Shown here piece after piece: positions 30,465 through 38,086 of a stretch of 41,871 bases of DNA. Position numbers and translations under genes: made by a program. Each line of letters starts with the position of its first letter. The stretch's first letter is position 1. This DNA comes from Desulfovibrionaceae bacterium (GTDB lineage: Bacteria; Desulfobacterota; Desulfovibrionia; Desulfovibrionales; Desulfovibrionaceae): positions 1-41,871 of the forward strand of contig WSYE01000030.1 in assembly GCA_009773665.1 (NCBI GenBank), read 5' to 3'. Under the pieces are notes generated by a model. The model was given only the letters and a program-made list of their open reading frames with translations. It was not told the origin of the DNA and did no database searches.

Positions 30465-30889
30465 TCCGGCCCGGCGAACCCTTCCCGGAGGCTGACACCC
30501 GCTTCGAGTTGTATGTTTCCTACGGCGAGACCGACGCCATGGGCGTGGTGTACTACGGCAACTACGCCCACTGGTTCGAGCGCTCGCGCGGGCAGTATCT
30601 GCGTGAGCGGGGCCTGTCCTACGCGGAAGTCGAACGGCGCGGGGTGATGCTCCCCGTGCGCGAGATGGCCGTGCGCTATATCTCCCCGGCCCGCTACGAC
30701 GAGCATATCGTGGTGCGCGCGGGCATAAGCCAGTGGGGGCGCGCCTCTGTGACCTTCGCCTATCAGGTGTACGGCCCGCCTGAGCACTCACGCCTGGTGT
30801 GCCTGGGCACGACGCAGCACGCCTGCGTGGACGCAAACGGAAAGCCGGTGGCCGTGCCCGGCTGGCTGAAGGAAATCTGCCTGAAGTGA
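30461..30889 (+). CDS. YbgC/4-hydroxybenzoyl-CoA-thioesterase family acyl-CoA thioesterase
   Basis: 142-residue hotdog-fold thioesterase. The active-site motif YGETDAMGVVYYGNYAHWFERSR carries the catalytic Asp and is diagnostic for the YbgC group. The protein begins at a GTG whose last two bases and the next form the stop of apgM, and its own stop overlaps the start of the amidohydrolase gene in the same way, so three genes are coupled. Substrate (short acyl-CoA or acyl-ACP) is not deducible. Confidence 0.88.
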   Translation: MIRPGEPFPEADTRFELYVSYGETDAMGVVYYGNYAHWFERSRGQYLRERGLSYAEVERRGVMLPVREMAVRYISPARYDEHIVVRAGISQWGRASVTFAYQVYGPPEHSRLVCLGTTQHACVDANGKPVAVPGWLKEICLK

Positions 30890-31698
30890 CCCTGGACATC
30901 CACACCCACGCCTTTCACCCCAAGATCGCCTCCAAGGTACTCGAACAACTCACAGGCCACTACGGCATTACGCCCGTGGGCACGGGCCTTGTGGAGCACT
31001 TGCTTACGCGCCTGGACGCGGCGGGCATCGAGCGCGCGGCAGTGCACGCGGCGGCCACGGCTCCGGCCCAGGTCATCCCGGCCAACAACTGGTCCATGGA
31101 GCTTGCCCGCACTCAGCCCCGGCTTATCCCCTTCGGGACCATCCATCCCGGCTTCGCGGACTTCGAGGCTGAGTTCGACCGCCTGGAGCGCGCGGGCATC
31201 AAAGGCATCAAGATCCACGCCGACTTTCAGGGCTTCCGCCTGGACGACCCGGCACTCTGGCCCATCCTGGAGGCCATGCAGGGCCGCTTCATCGCCATGT
31301 TCCACGTGGGCGACCGCCTGGCGCCACACCTGAACCCCTCCTGTCCGGCAAAGCTCAGGGCCATCCGCCGCGATTTCCCGCAACTGTGCATCATCGCGGC
31401 CCACCTGGGCGGGTATCTGCACTGGGCCGAGGCGCTTTTGCATCTGGCGGGAACCGACGTGTACCTGGACACCTCCTCGAGCCTTCCCTTCCTGGACGAC
31501 TCCCTGCTGCGGGCCATCCTGGACCGCCACCCACCGGAGCGGGTGCTGTTTGGCAGCGACTACCCCATCTTCGACCCAGGCCGCGAGTTGAAGCGCCTGC
31601 GCGAACGCCTCCGTTTGTCCGACGCGGCACTGGAACGTCTGCTCACTTCCGGGGAGGCGCTGTTTCCAGAGAATGGCCCTGACCCGGCCCTGGTTTGA
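30886..31698 (+). CDS. Amidohydrolase-2 family metal-dependent hydrolase
   Basis: 270-residue TIM-barrel hydrolase of the ACMSD/amidohydrolase-2 (PF04909-type) family. Metal-site residues seen: DIHTHAF (HxH) at the N-terminus, KGIKIHADFQG, a conserved His in IIAAHLGG and Asp in LFGSDYPIFDPGR. These form the typical mononuclear Zn/Mn centre. GTG start at 30886 overlaps the thioesterase stop by 4 bp. Substrate is unknown; related proteins are decarboxylases or hydrolases of small aromatic or amide compounds. Confidence 0.85.
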   Translation: MTLDIHTHAFHPKIASKVLEQLTGHYGITPVGTGLVEHLLTRLDAAGIERAAVHAAATAPAQVIPANNWSMELARTQPRLIPFGTIHPGFADFEAEFDRLERAGIKGIKIHADFQGFRLDDPALWPILEAMQGRFIAMFHVGDRLAPHLNPSCPAKLRAIRRDFPQLCIIAAHLGGYLHWAEALLHLAGTDVYLDTSSSLPFLDDSLLRAILDRHPPERVLFGSDYPIFDPGRELKRLRERLRLSDAALERLLTSGEALFPENGPDPALV

Positions 31699-31723
31699 CA
31701 TTTTGAATGGGAATCCCTACAAA
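31695..31723 (+). promoter_or_regulatory. Sigma-70-like promoter for the response regulator
   Basis: -35 TTGACA (31695-31700, perfect), 17-bp spacer, -10 TACAAA (31718-31723, 4 of 6), overlapping the amidohydrolase stop codon and 38 bp before the response-regulator start. Confidence 0.55.
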
Positions 31724-31761
31724 ATAGGGGAGATATCCTGTCGAGCCAAGCGGGTGAATTC

Positions 31762-32157
31762 ATGCGTATACTGATAGTGGAAGACGAAGTTTCCAATCGC
31801 CTGTTGCTGCAACGTTATTTGCGCGACCTGCATCCGATCGACGTCGTGGTGAATGGGCAGGAAGCCCTGGAGGCTTTCCGGCAGGCCCACAAGGACGGAG
31901 AGCCCTACCGGTTGATCCTGCTGGACATCGAGATGCCGGTCATGAACGGTCTGGAGGCCCTGCGGGCCATCCGCGAGATGGAGAAGTCCCTGCTGGTGCC
32001 GAGCGGGCAGGAAGCCAAGGTGTTCATGATAACGGCCCACAATGACAAGGACAGCGTGGTCAACGCCTTCTTCAAGGGCAACGCCTCTGGCTATCTGGTG
32101 AAGCCGGTGGAGCGGGAAACATTGCTGGACTGCATCGCCGGATTAGAGCAGGCCTAG
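31762..32157 (+). CDS. Stand-alone CheY-like response regulator
   Basis: 131-residue single receiver domain, no output domain. Acidic pocket E7/D8, phosphoacceptor D55 (LLDIEMPVMNG), T91 (FMITAHND) and K114 (YLVKPVE) are all present, so it should be phosphorylatable. It probably works by protein-protein contact, for example on a motor or a partner in a phosphorelay. It could serve the orphan kinases 5-11 kb upstream; nothing in the sequence shows this. It has its own promoter at 31695-31723. Confidence 0.88.
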   Translation: MRILIVEDEVSNRLLLQRYLRDLHPIDVVVNGQEALEAFRQAHKDGEPYRLILLDIEMPVMNGLEALRAIREMEKSLLVPSGQEAKVFMITAHNDKDSVVNAFFKGNASGYLVKPVERETLLDCIAGLEQA

Positions 32158-32228
32158 TGGGCCGTGCTCACATGAGCGGACGGTTATTTTGAGGATAATG
32201 AGGAACGTGCAACATTCGCAGTAGGGGA

Positions 32229-32266
32229 AAGCCTCCGGCGGCCAAAGGGCTGCGCCATTTGGAATC
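32229..32266 (+). repeat. Third copy of the dispersed palindromic repeat
   Basis: The same leading arm GAAAGCCTCCGGCGGCC seen at 12140-12155, followed by a degenerate hairpin CCAAAgGGC-TGC-GCCaTTTGG and GGAATC. It lies in the 337-bp gap between the response regulator and the first feoA. The remainder of that gap (to 32430) holds no gene that I can support. Confidence 0.7.
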
Positions 32267-32436
32267 ACCAGTAATTTAATGCCTTTACACGCAGGCAGTC
32301 TATTCGAAAGACGGCGGACGGGCAATTTTGCAGGAGCCTCTTGTTTGTAACACACGCGACGCTCGCGTGGCGTGCTCACAGGGAGGAACCGGGCACCATA
32401 GACTCCGGGTTACCGTGGATATTTACGCCGCCATGT

Positions 32437-32451
32437 TGACAATGAATTTCA
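32437..32451 (+). promoter_or_regulatory. Fur-box-like site upstream of feo operon, overlapping a -35
   Basis: TGACAATGAATTTCA matches the 7-1-7 Fur motif TGATAATNATTATCA at 11 of 14 informative positions. It overlaps a perfect -35 TTGACA (32436-32441), with a weak -10 TATCCC 17 bp on (32459-32464). Position 44 bp before the first feoA is consistent with iron repression. Confidence 0.55.
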
Positions 32452-32494
32452 ATTGCATTATCCCTGGCGCGTAGAACGCGAACAAGGAGGCAAC

Positions 32495-32713
32495 ATGGTT
32501 CCCCTGAGCGAGTGTCCCCGTGGAAGCAAGGTGCGCATCATCGAGCTCTGCGAAGACCGCCGTTGCCGCTGCCGTTTGTGCGCGCTGGGATTGACCCCAG
32601 GCGTGGAGGCAGAGGTGCGGGAAGGTGGGACATGCTGCCGTCTGTCCGTTCGCGGGGAAGACATCAGCCTTGGGGCTGGCCTAGCCGACAGGGTCATGGT
32701 GGCCCAGGTCTGA
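32495..32713 (+). CDS. feoA: FeoA-domain protein, cysteine-rich
   Basis: 72-residue SH3-like FeoA protein, thought to regulate the FeoB ferrous iron channel. It starts at the ATG preceded by AAGGAGG. The fold signatures RxxxLGLTPG (CALGLTPG) and GEDISLGAGLADRVMV are present. Seven cysteines lie in 72 residues (7, 19, 24, 26, 29, 47, 48), far more than usual, four of them in CEDRRCRCRLC. This suggests metal or cluster binding, or redox sensing; not tested. Confidence 0.88.
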   Translation: MVPLSECPRGSKVRIIELCEDRRCRCRLCALGLTPGVEAEVREGGTCCRLSVRGEDISLGAGLADRVMVAQV

Positions 32714-32780
32714 GCCCTTCCGGGTTCAACGGATTTGCCTTGGACACGCATTACAAAGGGAATGCTCAAGGAGTATCACG

Positions 32781-32957
32781 ATGCTTGAGAAGATAATAGT
32801 TGCGGCCCTGATCGCCCTGGCCGTGGCCTACATGGTGCGCCGCGCCATGCGCAAAGGCAGTTCGTCCTGCGGATGCGGCAGTTCTGGCGGATGCTGCGGC
32901 GGCGGACAGACCGAGATCAAGAACTTCAGCGATTGCGGCTGTGGGCGGAAGTCCTGA
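32781..32957 (+). CDS. FeoB-associated Cys-rich membrane protein
   Basis: 58-residue single-span protein, too short for most callers. An N-terminal transmembrane helix (about residues 4-18) is followed by MVRRAMRKGSSSCGCGSSGG and a Cys/Gly-rich tail, ending SDCGCGRKS. It matches the FeoB-associated Cys-rich membrane protein family. AAGGAG precedes the ATG. Placed between two feoA genes, it is likely part of the ferrous iron transporter, in which some lineages use it in place of FeoC. Confidence 0.85.
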   Translation: MLEKIIVAALIALAVAYMVRRAMRKGSSSCGCGSSGGCCGGGQTEIKNFSDCGCGRKS

Positions 32958-32978
32958 CCTTTTTTTAACGCACTCAAT

Positions 32979-32993
32979 TGAAAATGACTATCA
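32979..32993 (+). promoter_or_regulatory. Fur-box-like site before second feoA
   Basis: TGAAAATGACTATCA matches the 7-1-7 Fur motif at 12 of 14 informative positions. It lies 14 bp before the second feoA start, after an AT-rich TTTTTTAACG stretch, so this gene may have a second iron-regulated promoter. Confidence 0.6.
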
Positions 32994-33007
32994 CTCTCGG
33001 AGAAGGC

Positions 33008-33262
33008 ATGACTCATCCCAACACCTCGCCCCAGTCGCTGCGATCACTCAGGGTCGGCCAGCGGGCCAGCATCGAACGCATCAACGCCGAGGGAGAGCTC
33101 GGCCGCCGCATCCGCGACATGGGCCTCGTGCCTGGGGCGCAGATCGAGATCGTGGGGCGCGCGCCCCTCAAGGATCCCGTGGCTATCCGCCTGAAAGGCT
33201 TCACCCTGTCGCTTCGCAACAACGAGGCTGACTTCATCCTGGTTTCGCCCTCGGAGGCTTAA
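33008..33262 (+). CDS. feoA: FeoA-domain protein, second copy
   Basis: 84-residue FeoA with the usual architecture: LRVGQRASIERINAEGELGRR, IRDMGLVPGAQIEIVGRAPLKDP and IRLKGFTLSLRNNEA. It lacks the cysteines of the first copy. The ATG at 33008 has GGAGAAGG just before it; the upstream in-frame ATGs at 32978/32984 would overlap the Fur-like site. The feoB GTG follows 3 bp after its stop codon. This is the typical, FeoB-coupled FeoA. Confidence 0.9.
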   Translation: MTHPNTSPQSLRSLRVGQRASIERINAEGELGRRIRDMGLVPGAQIEIVGRAPLKDPVAIRLKGFTLSLRNNEADFILVSPSEA

Positions 33263-33265
33263 GAC

Positions 33266-35638
33266 GTGAGCACCCAGACCCAGCACAGCGCTTCGACACA
33301 GAGCCCGGCCCATTCCGGGCAGGCGGCCCTGCCAACCTACACCATTGCCCTCGCGGGCAACCCCAACGCGGGCAAATCCACGCTGTTCAACGCAATGACC
33401 GGCGCAAGGGCTCATGTTGGCAATTATCCCGGCATCACCGTGGAAAAGAAGGTCGGCCAGTTCCGCACCGATGAGGCGCTCCTCAACCTGGTGGACTTGC
33501 CCGGAACCTACTCCCTCACGGCGTATTCCGCTGAAGAGCTCGTTGCGCGCGACTTCCTGGTGGACGAGCGCCCACAGGCCGTGGTGGACGTCCTGAACGC
33601 GGGGTCGCTGGAGCGCAACCTGTACCTCGCGGTGCAGCTCCTGGAGCTGGGCATCCCCGTGGTGCTGGGCCTGAATATGATGGACGAGGCCCACAAGATG
33701 GGCATGAAGGTTGATTCCCAGCGCCTCTCCAAGGTGCTGGACTGCCCGGTGGTGGAGCTGGTGGCCCGCAGGGGCACCGGCGTGAACGAGCTGGCTGCTG
33801 CTGCCGCAAAGCTCGCCGCCGAGCGCCAGGGACGCTGGAAGCCTGTGGACATCTCCTATGGCCCGGACCTTGATCCGGCCCTTACCGAGATGACCACGCG
33901 CATCATGGCCAAATCCTTCCTGGCCAACCGCTATCCGGCCCGCTGGGTGGCCCTCAAATACCTGGAAAGCGACGACCAGATCAGGGAGCAGGGCCGCGTG
34001 GCCGACCCCGAGCTGGCCACGTGGCTGGAAGGGCGCTCCGATCAGGTGGCCGCGCACCTGCGCGCCACGCTTGGCACCTACCCCGAAGCCATTATCGCGG
34101 ATTTCCGCTACGGGTTCATCGCCTCCGTGCTCAAGGGCGGCGTAGTTATCCGCGACGACCTGCGCGGGCGCCTGGAGACCTCCGACAAGCTGGACATGCT
34201 CCTGACGCACAAGCTGCTGGGTCCCATCCTCATGCTGGCGGTGCTGTTCCTGGTGTACCAGATCACCTTCACCCTGGGTGAATATCCCATGACCTGGCTG
34301 CAAGACCTGTTCGCCTGGTGCGGTGAAACGTTGAAGGAAGCCATGCCGGACGGTCTGCTGCGCTCCCTGCTGGTGGATGGCGTCATTGCGGGCGTGGGTG
34401 GGGTCATGGGATTTTTGCCCCTGGTCATGCTCATCTTCCTGATGATCGCCTTCCTGGAGGACTCAGGCTACATGGCCCGCATTGCCTACATGCTGGACCG
34501 GGTGTTCAGGCTGTTCGGCCTGCATGGCTGCTCGGTGATGCCGTTCATCATCTCCGGCGGCATCGGCGGCGGGTGCGCTGTGCCCGGCGTCATGGCCAGC
34601 CGGACCCTTCGCAGCCCCAAGGAGCGCATCGCCACCATTCTCACCGCCCCGTTCATGACCTGCGGCGCAAAGCTGCCGGTGTTCATCCTGCTGGCCGGGG
34701 TTTTCTTCCCGGACAACCAGGCCCTGACCCTGTTCGGCATGACGCTCTTGGGCTGGGTGATGGCCCTTGGCGTCTCCTGGATATTGCGCGCCACGGTCGT
34801 GCGCGGCGAGTCCACCCCCTTCGTCATGGAGCTGCCTCCCTACCGCCTGCCCACCATGCGCGGGCTTCTCATCCATACCTGGGAGCGCAGCTGGCAGTAT
34901 ATCAAGAAGGCCGGTTCCATGATCCTGGCCGTGTCTGTGATCGTGTGGGCGGCCATGACCTTCCCCGGCCTGCCCGAGGACAGGGAAGCCGCCTTCGAGG
35001 CCCAGAAGACCGCCATCACCGCGCAGATCGAGGCGCTTGAGGCCGCCGAGGCTCCCGCAGCCGGAGCTGAAGCCGGTGCCGAAGCCGACAAGGCTACCCC
35101 CAAGGCCGTCCAGACCGCTGACGCAGGCGCTGCCTCCGCTGCTCCTGAAGCTGGCGAAAAGGCCGAAGCCGCCGCCACTCCTCTGGACGACCTGAAGGCA
35201 CAGCTCGAAGCGCTCGAGAAGAAACAGTCCGCCGAGACCCTGGCCTTGTCTGCGGCAGGCAGGCTCGGCACGCTGCTGGAGCCCGTATCCAAGCTGGCCG
35301 GGTTCGACTGGCGCATGAACATCGCCCTGGTGGGTGGGTTCGCGGCCAAGGAAGTCATCATCTCCACCCTGGGCACAGCGTACTCCCTGGGCGAAGTGAA
35401 ATCGGACGAAGCCGCGCCCCTGGCCGAGATGCTCACCGCCGAAGGCATGAGCCTCGCGGCAGGCCTGGCGCTTATGGTGTTCATCCTGCTCTACTCGCCC
35501 TGCTTCCCCACAGTGGTGGCCATCGGCAAGGAGACAGGCTCCTACAAGTGGGCTGCTTTCGCCATGGTCTTCAACACTGCGCTGGCCTTCGCCCTGGCCG
35601 TGGCGGTCTTCCAGGTAGGCATACGGATCTTCCACTAA
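33266..35638 (+). CDS. feoB: Ferrous iron transport protein FeoB
   Basis: 790-residue GTP-gated Fe(II) channel in the inner membrane. The G domain comes first: G1 GNPNAGKST at 31-39, Switch I GNYPGITVE, G3 DLPGTYS, G4 NMMD. Gate domains carry the conserved Cys in GCSVMPFIISGG and in MTCGAKLPVF, and GGFAAKEVIISTLG near the end. A ~50-residue Ala/Glu-rich, low-complexity segment (about residues 590-638) is inserted between coiled-coil stretches in a loop before the last helices. GTG start with GGAGG upstream. It ends at a strong terminator. Confidence 0.95.
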   Translation: MSTQTQHSASTQSPAHSGQAALPTYTIALAGNPNAGKSTLFNAMTGARAHVGNYPGITVEKKVGQFRTDEALLNLVDLPGTYSLTAYSAEELVARDFLVDERPQAVVDVLNAGSLERNLYLAVQLLELGIPVVLGLNMMDEAHKMGMKVDSQRLSKVLDCPVVELVARRGTGVNELAAAAAKLAAERQGRWKPVDISYGPDLDPALTEMTTRIMAKSFLANRYPARWVALKYLESDDQIREQGRVADPELATWLEGRSDQVAAHLRATLGTYPEAIIADFRYGFIASVLKGGVVIRDDLRGRLETSDKLDMLLTHKLLGPILMLAVLFLVYQITFTLGEYPMTWLQDLFAWCGETLKEAMPDGLLRSLLVDGVIAGVGGVMGFLPLVMLIFLMIAFLEDSGYMARIAYMLDRVFRLFGLHGCSVMPFIISGGIGGGCAVPGVMASRTLRSPKERIATILTAPFMTCGAKLPVFILLAGVFFPDNQALTLFGMTLLGWVMALGVSWILRATVVRGESTPFVMELPPYRLPTMRGLLIHTWERSWQYIKKAGSMILAVSVIVWAAMTFPGLPEDREAAFEAQKTAITAQIEALEAAEAPAAGAEAGAEADKATPKAVQTADAGAASAAPEAGEKAEAAATPLDDLKAQLEALEKKQSAETLALSAAGRLGTLLEPVSKLAGFDWRMNIALVGGFAAKEVIISTLGTAYSLGEVKSDEAAPLAEMLTAEGMSLAAGLALMVFILLYSPCFPTVVAIGKETGSYKWAAFAMVFNTALAFALAVAVFQVGIRIFH

Positions 35639-35676
35639 ACACCCATCGCTCACGATACCCCGCCTCACTCCCACTG

Positions 35677-35710
35677 AAACCGCCCGGCTCCCCCAGCCGG
35701 GCGGTTTTGC
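35677..35710 (+). terminator. Intrinsic terminator after feoB
   Basis: AAACCGCCCGGCT (35677-35689) pairs with AGCCGGGCGGTTT (35695-35707), loop CCCCC, then TTGCTTT. It is a strong stem with a T-run. Confidence 0.9.
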
Positions 35711-36128
35711 TTTGCGATCTTTTGTGTAGCCTGTGTAACTTCACCCCGCCGGTCCCGCTCTAGTAGGTGTCGCCCACGTGGATGGACGCCACGCTAACAA
35801 CAAACAGATCGGATCTTCCGGGATGAACAGTTCAGGAGGCTTGGTCCAGTCGTCAGGGGACTTCCGGGCAAGGACGTTATCGTCAAAGGGCTGGCCGACA
35901 GTCGCGCCGGGATGCAGACCTAAAGAGAGAGGGCTTTTGCCCCCGCGTCTGCGCCTTGAGCAGCTCGAATGCTTCGAACTCGCGTTCGAGGCTTGCCAGA
36001 ACCGGATAAACGCGGACATGGTGGACATAACTGTCTTATCAGCAGTCTGCTATTTCGATAGAAGCGGCGTTGTGGCTGCGTACGATCGTCGAGGGGGAGG
36101 GGAGTTCCCTTCCACGGTCGGGAGTTGC
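35711..36128. other. Gene-free stretch, possible degraded minus-strand gene
   Basis: About 420 bp without an intact gene. On the minus strand, broken frames give plausible protein-like pieces (YPVLASLEREFEAFELLKAQ near 35940-36010 and VVSVASIHVGDTY ending at 35760), joined only by frameshifts, which would fit a decayed gene. I cannot identify it. Confidence 0.3.
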
Positions 36129-36746
36129 ATGAATAAGGACAGACGAACCCAGGATGGCGACGCCATGAGCGACGCCCAGGCCGTGCGGCAGGTGCTGGAC
36201 GGTCAGACCGAGGCGTTTGCCGTGCTTGTCAGGCGGCATCAGGACTATCTGTTCGGCCTTCTCAGGCGGCACCTGCCTGTTTCCGAGGTGCCCGAGGCCG
36301 CACAGGACGCTTTCGTCAAGGCGTTCGAGAAACTCTCGCAGCTGCGCGAACCGGACTCGTTTCGGGCCTGGTTGTCCTCCATGGCGCTCAGGCGGGCCAT
36401 CCGCTACTGGCGCGACGTCTCGAGCAGGCGCGAAGTGTCCATGGACCTGGGCGGCGACGGTGAGCAGGACTGGCTGGAAGCCTTCATGGGCGACGACGCG
36501 CGCCAGCGCCACGATGATTTCATGCGCAAGCGCGAGGCCAGCTCTGTGGTGACCTGGCTGCTTGGGCATCTGAAGCCTGATGACAGAGTGGCGATTGGTT
36601 TGTATTACGCAAAAGAACACGAAGTAGCCGAGATCGCCACGATGCTCGGCTGGAGTGTGGAAAAAGTGAAGGTCCGGCTGCACCGGGCCAGAAAGAAGAT
36701 GGCCGAGATCATGCGAGACGAGGCCGGGAAAGGGAGGCAACCATGA
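36129..36746 (+). CDS. ECF-type sigma-70 factor
   Basis: 205 residues. Sigma-2 region: AFAVLVRRHQDYLFGLL and AAQDAFVKAFEKLSQL; sigma-4: DRVAIGLYYAKEHEVAEIATMLGWSVEKVKVRLHRARKKM, a clear helix-turn-helix; between them a linker. It has no extra domains, as in ECF sigma factors. I put the start at 36129 (GGGAG upstream); a start at 36165 (MSDAQAV) is also reasonable. Its stop overlaps the next gene by 4 bp (ATGA). It probably directs its own operon and a stress or metal regulon. Confidence 0.85.
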   Translation: MNKDRRTQDGDAMSDAQAVRQVLDGQTEAFAVLVRRHQDYLFGLLRRHLPVSEVPEAAQDAFVKAFEKLSQLREPDSFRAWLSSMALRRAIRYWRDVSSRREVSMDLGGDGEQDWLEAFMGDDARQRHDDFMRKREASSVVTWLLGHLKPDDRVAIGLYYAKEHEVAEIATMLGWSVEKVKVRLHRARKKMAEIMRDEAGKGRQP

Positions 36747-37045
36747 GCGCGGAAAAGGATTTCCAACGCCTCGACATACTGTTGGGGAAAACATTTGCGG
36801 GGAGGGTTGATTCGTCGGCCACGCCCGGCTTCGAGAGCCGCGTCATGGCCCGGATTATGGAAGCGCGACGCGAGTTGTCCCTGTGGGACGTGCTTCGCAG
36901 CGTTGCCAGGCCCATTCTGTATACCGGCTGGGCCGCCGCCGCCGTGCTGGCGCTGGTGGTGCTTACTGGGCAGGACAGCTCCAGCCAGCAGATGCTGGCC
37001 TCGGTGATGACCAATTCCCCCGTCACGCAATGGCTGGTTCTGTAG
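36743..37045 (+). CDS. Small membrane protein, probable anti-sigma factor
   Basis: 100 residues: a soluble N-terminal half (MSAEKDFQRLDILLGKTF ... FESRVMARIMEARRE), then one transmembrane helix (about 58-75, YTGWAAAAVLALVVLTG) and a short periplasmic tail. No zinc-anti-sigma motif (HxxxCxxC) is visible. The start overlaps the sigma factor stop (ATGA), the arrangement expected of an anti-sigma factor. The role is inferred from topology and coupling. Confidence 0.65.
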   Translation: MSAEKDFQRLDILLGKTFAGRVDSSATPGFESRVMARIMEARRELSLWDVLRSVARPILYTGWAAAAVLALVVLTGQDSSSQQMLASVMTNSPVTQWLVL

Positions 37046-37053
37046 GAGGCGCC

Positions 37054-37545
37054 ATGAGCATGAGCAGGGGAAAAGGACTTTTGATAGCGCTGGTCATCTT
37101 CCTGACCGGGGCCGTGGTAGGCGCGTTCGGCCTGGAGGCATTCCGGGTGCTCCGTGGCGGCCCGTTCAAGCATCTGGAGGGCAAAGGCCCGGTGGGCTTC
37201 ATCATGGAGCGCATGAGCAGCGATCTGAAGCTGAGCGAGGCGCAGAAAAAGGATATCGAGCCCGTCATCACGGAGATGATCGGCAAGATCGACCAGCTTC
37301 GCCGCCCCATCCAGGAGCAGGAAGAGGCAATCTTCGAGGAATACCAAGCTCGCGTGCGCCAGCTCCTCTCGGAGTCGCAGGCGGTGAAGCAGGACGAGAT
37401 CGTCAAGCGCATGCGCGACTTCCGCAAGAGGATGCAGCAGGGTCCGCATGGGGGATCTCTTCCGCCTCCGCCGCCGGATGGCCTGTTCTTCGGCGGCCCC
37501 GGCGGCCCGCCCCCAGGACCCGGTCCCGGCCCTGGCCCGCAGTAA
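37054..37545 (+). CDS. Membrane-anchored periplasmic metal-sensor-like protein (CnrX/ZraP/CpxP-type)
   Basis: 163 residues: an N-terminal transmembrane anchor (about 7-25), a helical periplasmic segment with LKLSEAQKKDIEPVITEMI (LTxxQ-like motif) and an acidic coiled-coil region, then a Pro/Gly-rich tail (PPPPPDG ... PGPGPGPGPQ). It resembles periplasmic heavy-metal sensors such as CnrX and ZraP. GGAGG precedes the ATG at 37054. With sigma factor and membrane protein it forms a three-gene unit like CnrYXH, in which metal binding by the X protein releases the sigma factor. Metal ligands are not obvious: few His, one Met-rich stretch (FIMERMSSD). Confidence 0.65.
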   Translation: MSMSRGKGLLIALVIFLTGAVVGAFGLEAFRVLRGGPFKHLEGKGPVGFIMERMSSDLKLSEAQKKDIEPVITEMIGKIDQLRRPIQEQEEAIFEEYQARVRQLLSESQAVKQDEIVKRMRDFRKRMQQGPHGGSLPPPPPDGLFFGGPGGPPPGPGPGPGPQ

Positions 37546-37607
37546 AGGGGCCTCGCTTCTTCCGCCCTTCGCCTCCCCGGCGGCGACTCTCCGGAATCGC
37601 CGATACA

Positions 37608-37645
37608 AAAGGCCCCCGTGTCCATGCGGGGGCCTTTCTTTCTTT
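37608..37645 (+). terminator. Intrinsic terminator after the sigma operon
   Basis: AAAGGCCCCCG (37608-37618) pairs with CGGGGGCCTTT (37627-37637), followed by CTTTCTTT. It ends the three-gene sigma unit. Confidence 0.88.
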
Positions 37646-37696
37646 GGCGACCCGCTTCGACCTTGACAAGACACTTACCGAGTATGATGGTTTTGC

Positions 37697-38086
37697 ATGA
37701 GAGTATTCAAGAGCAGGCGCGTAGATCGCTGGGCTAAGAAAGAAGGGCTTGCTGACCAAGCCATTCGGGAAGCCGCCAAAGAAGTCGCGGCGGGAAATGC
37801 CGAAGCAAATCTAGGCCAGTATCTCTTCAAGAAACGAATTGCTCGGCCAGGAAAGGGGAAAAGCTCTGGATTCCGGACCATTGTTGCCTTTAAAAGCGCA
37901 AGTTCTGACAAGGTGTTTTTCGTTTATGGATTTGCGAAAAGCAGCAAGTCAAATATAAATTCCACGGAAATTGACGTCCTTGGAGTCATCGCCAAGCATT
38001 TAGTGGGAGCTACTGACAACGAATTGGATATGTTGGTTGAAGATGGTGGTCTTGTTGAAATTTTGGAGGTGAATTACAATGAGTGA
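37697..38086 (+). CDS. RelE/HigB-type toxin of a type II toxin-antitoxin pair
   Basis: 129-residue member of the RelE-like group of ribonuclease toxins with LFKKRIARPGKGKSSGFRT and VFFVYGFAKSSKSNI, typical of the subfamily that pairs with a downstream HTH antitoxin. ATG at 37697. It overlaps the antitoxin by 8 bp. GC content is visibly lower than in the neighbours, a sign of transfer. TTGACA (37663-37668) and TATGAT (37683-37688) are in front but only 14 bp apart. Confidence 0.88.
   Translation: MRVFKSRRVDRWAKKEGLADQAIREAAKEVAAGNAEANLGQYLFKKRIARPGKGKSSGFRTIVAFKSASSDKVFFVYGFAKSSKSNINSTEIDVLGVIAKHLVGATDNELDMLVEDGGLVEILEVNYNE

Noticed and set aside
32143-32379. 78-codon minus-strand frame next to the response regulator
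   Set aside because: Most of it lies in the dispersed repeat; no ribosome-binding site and no conserved-looking content.
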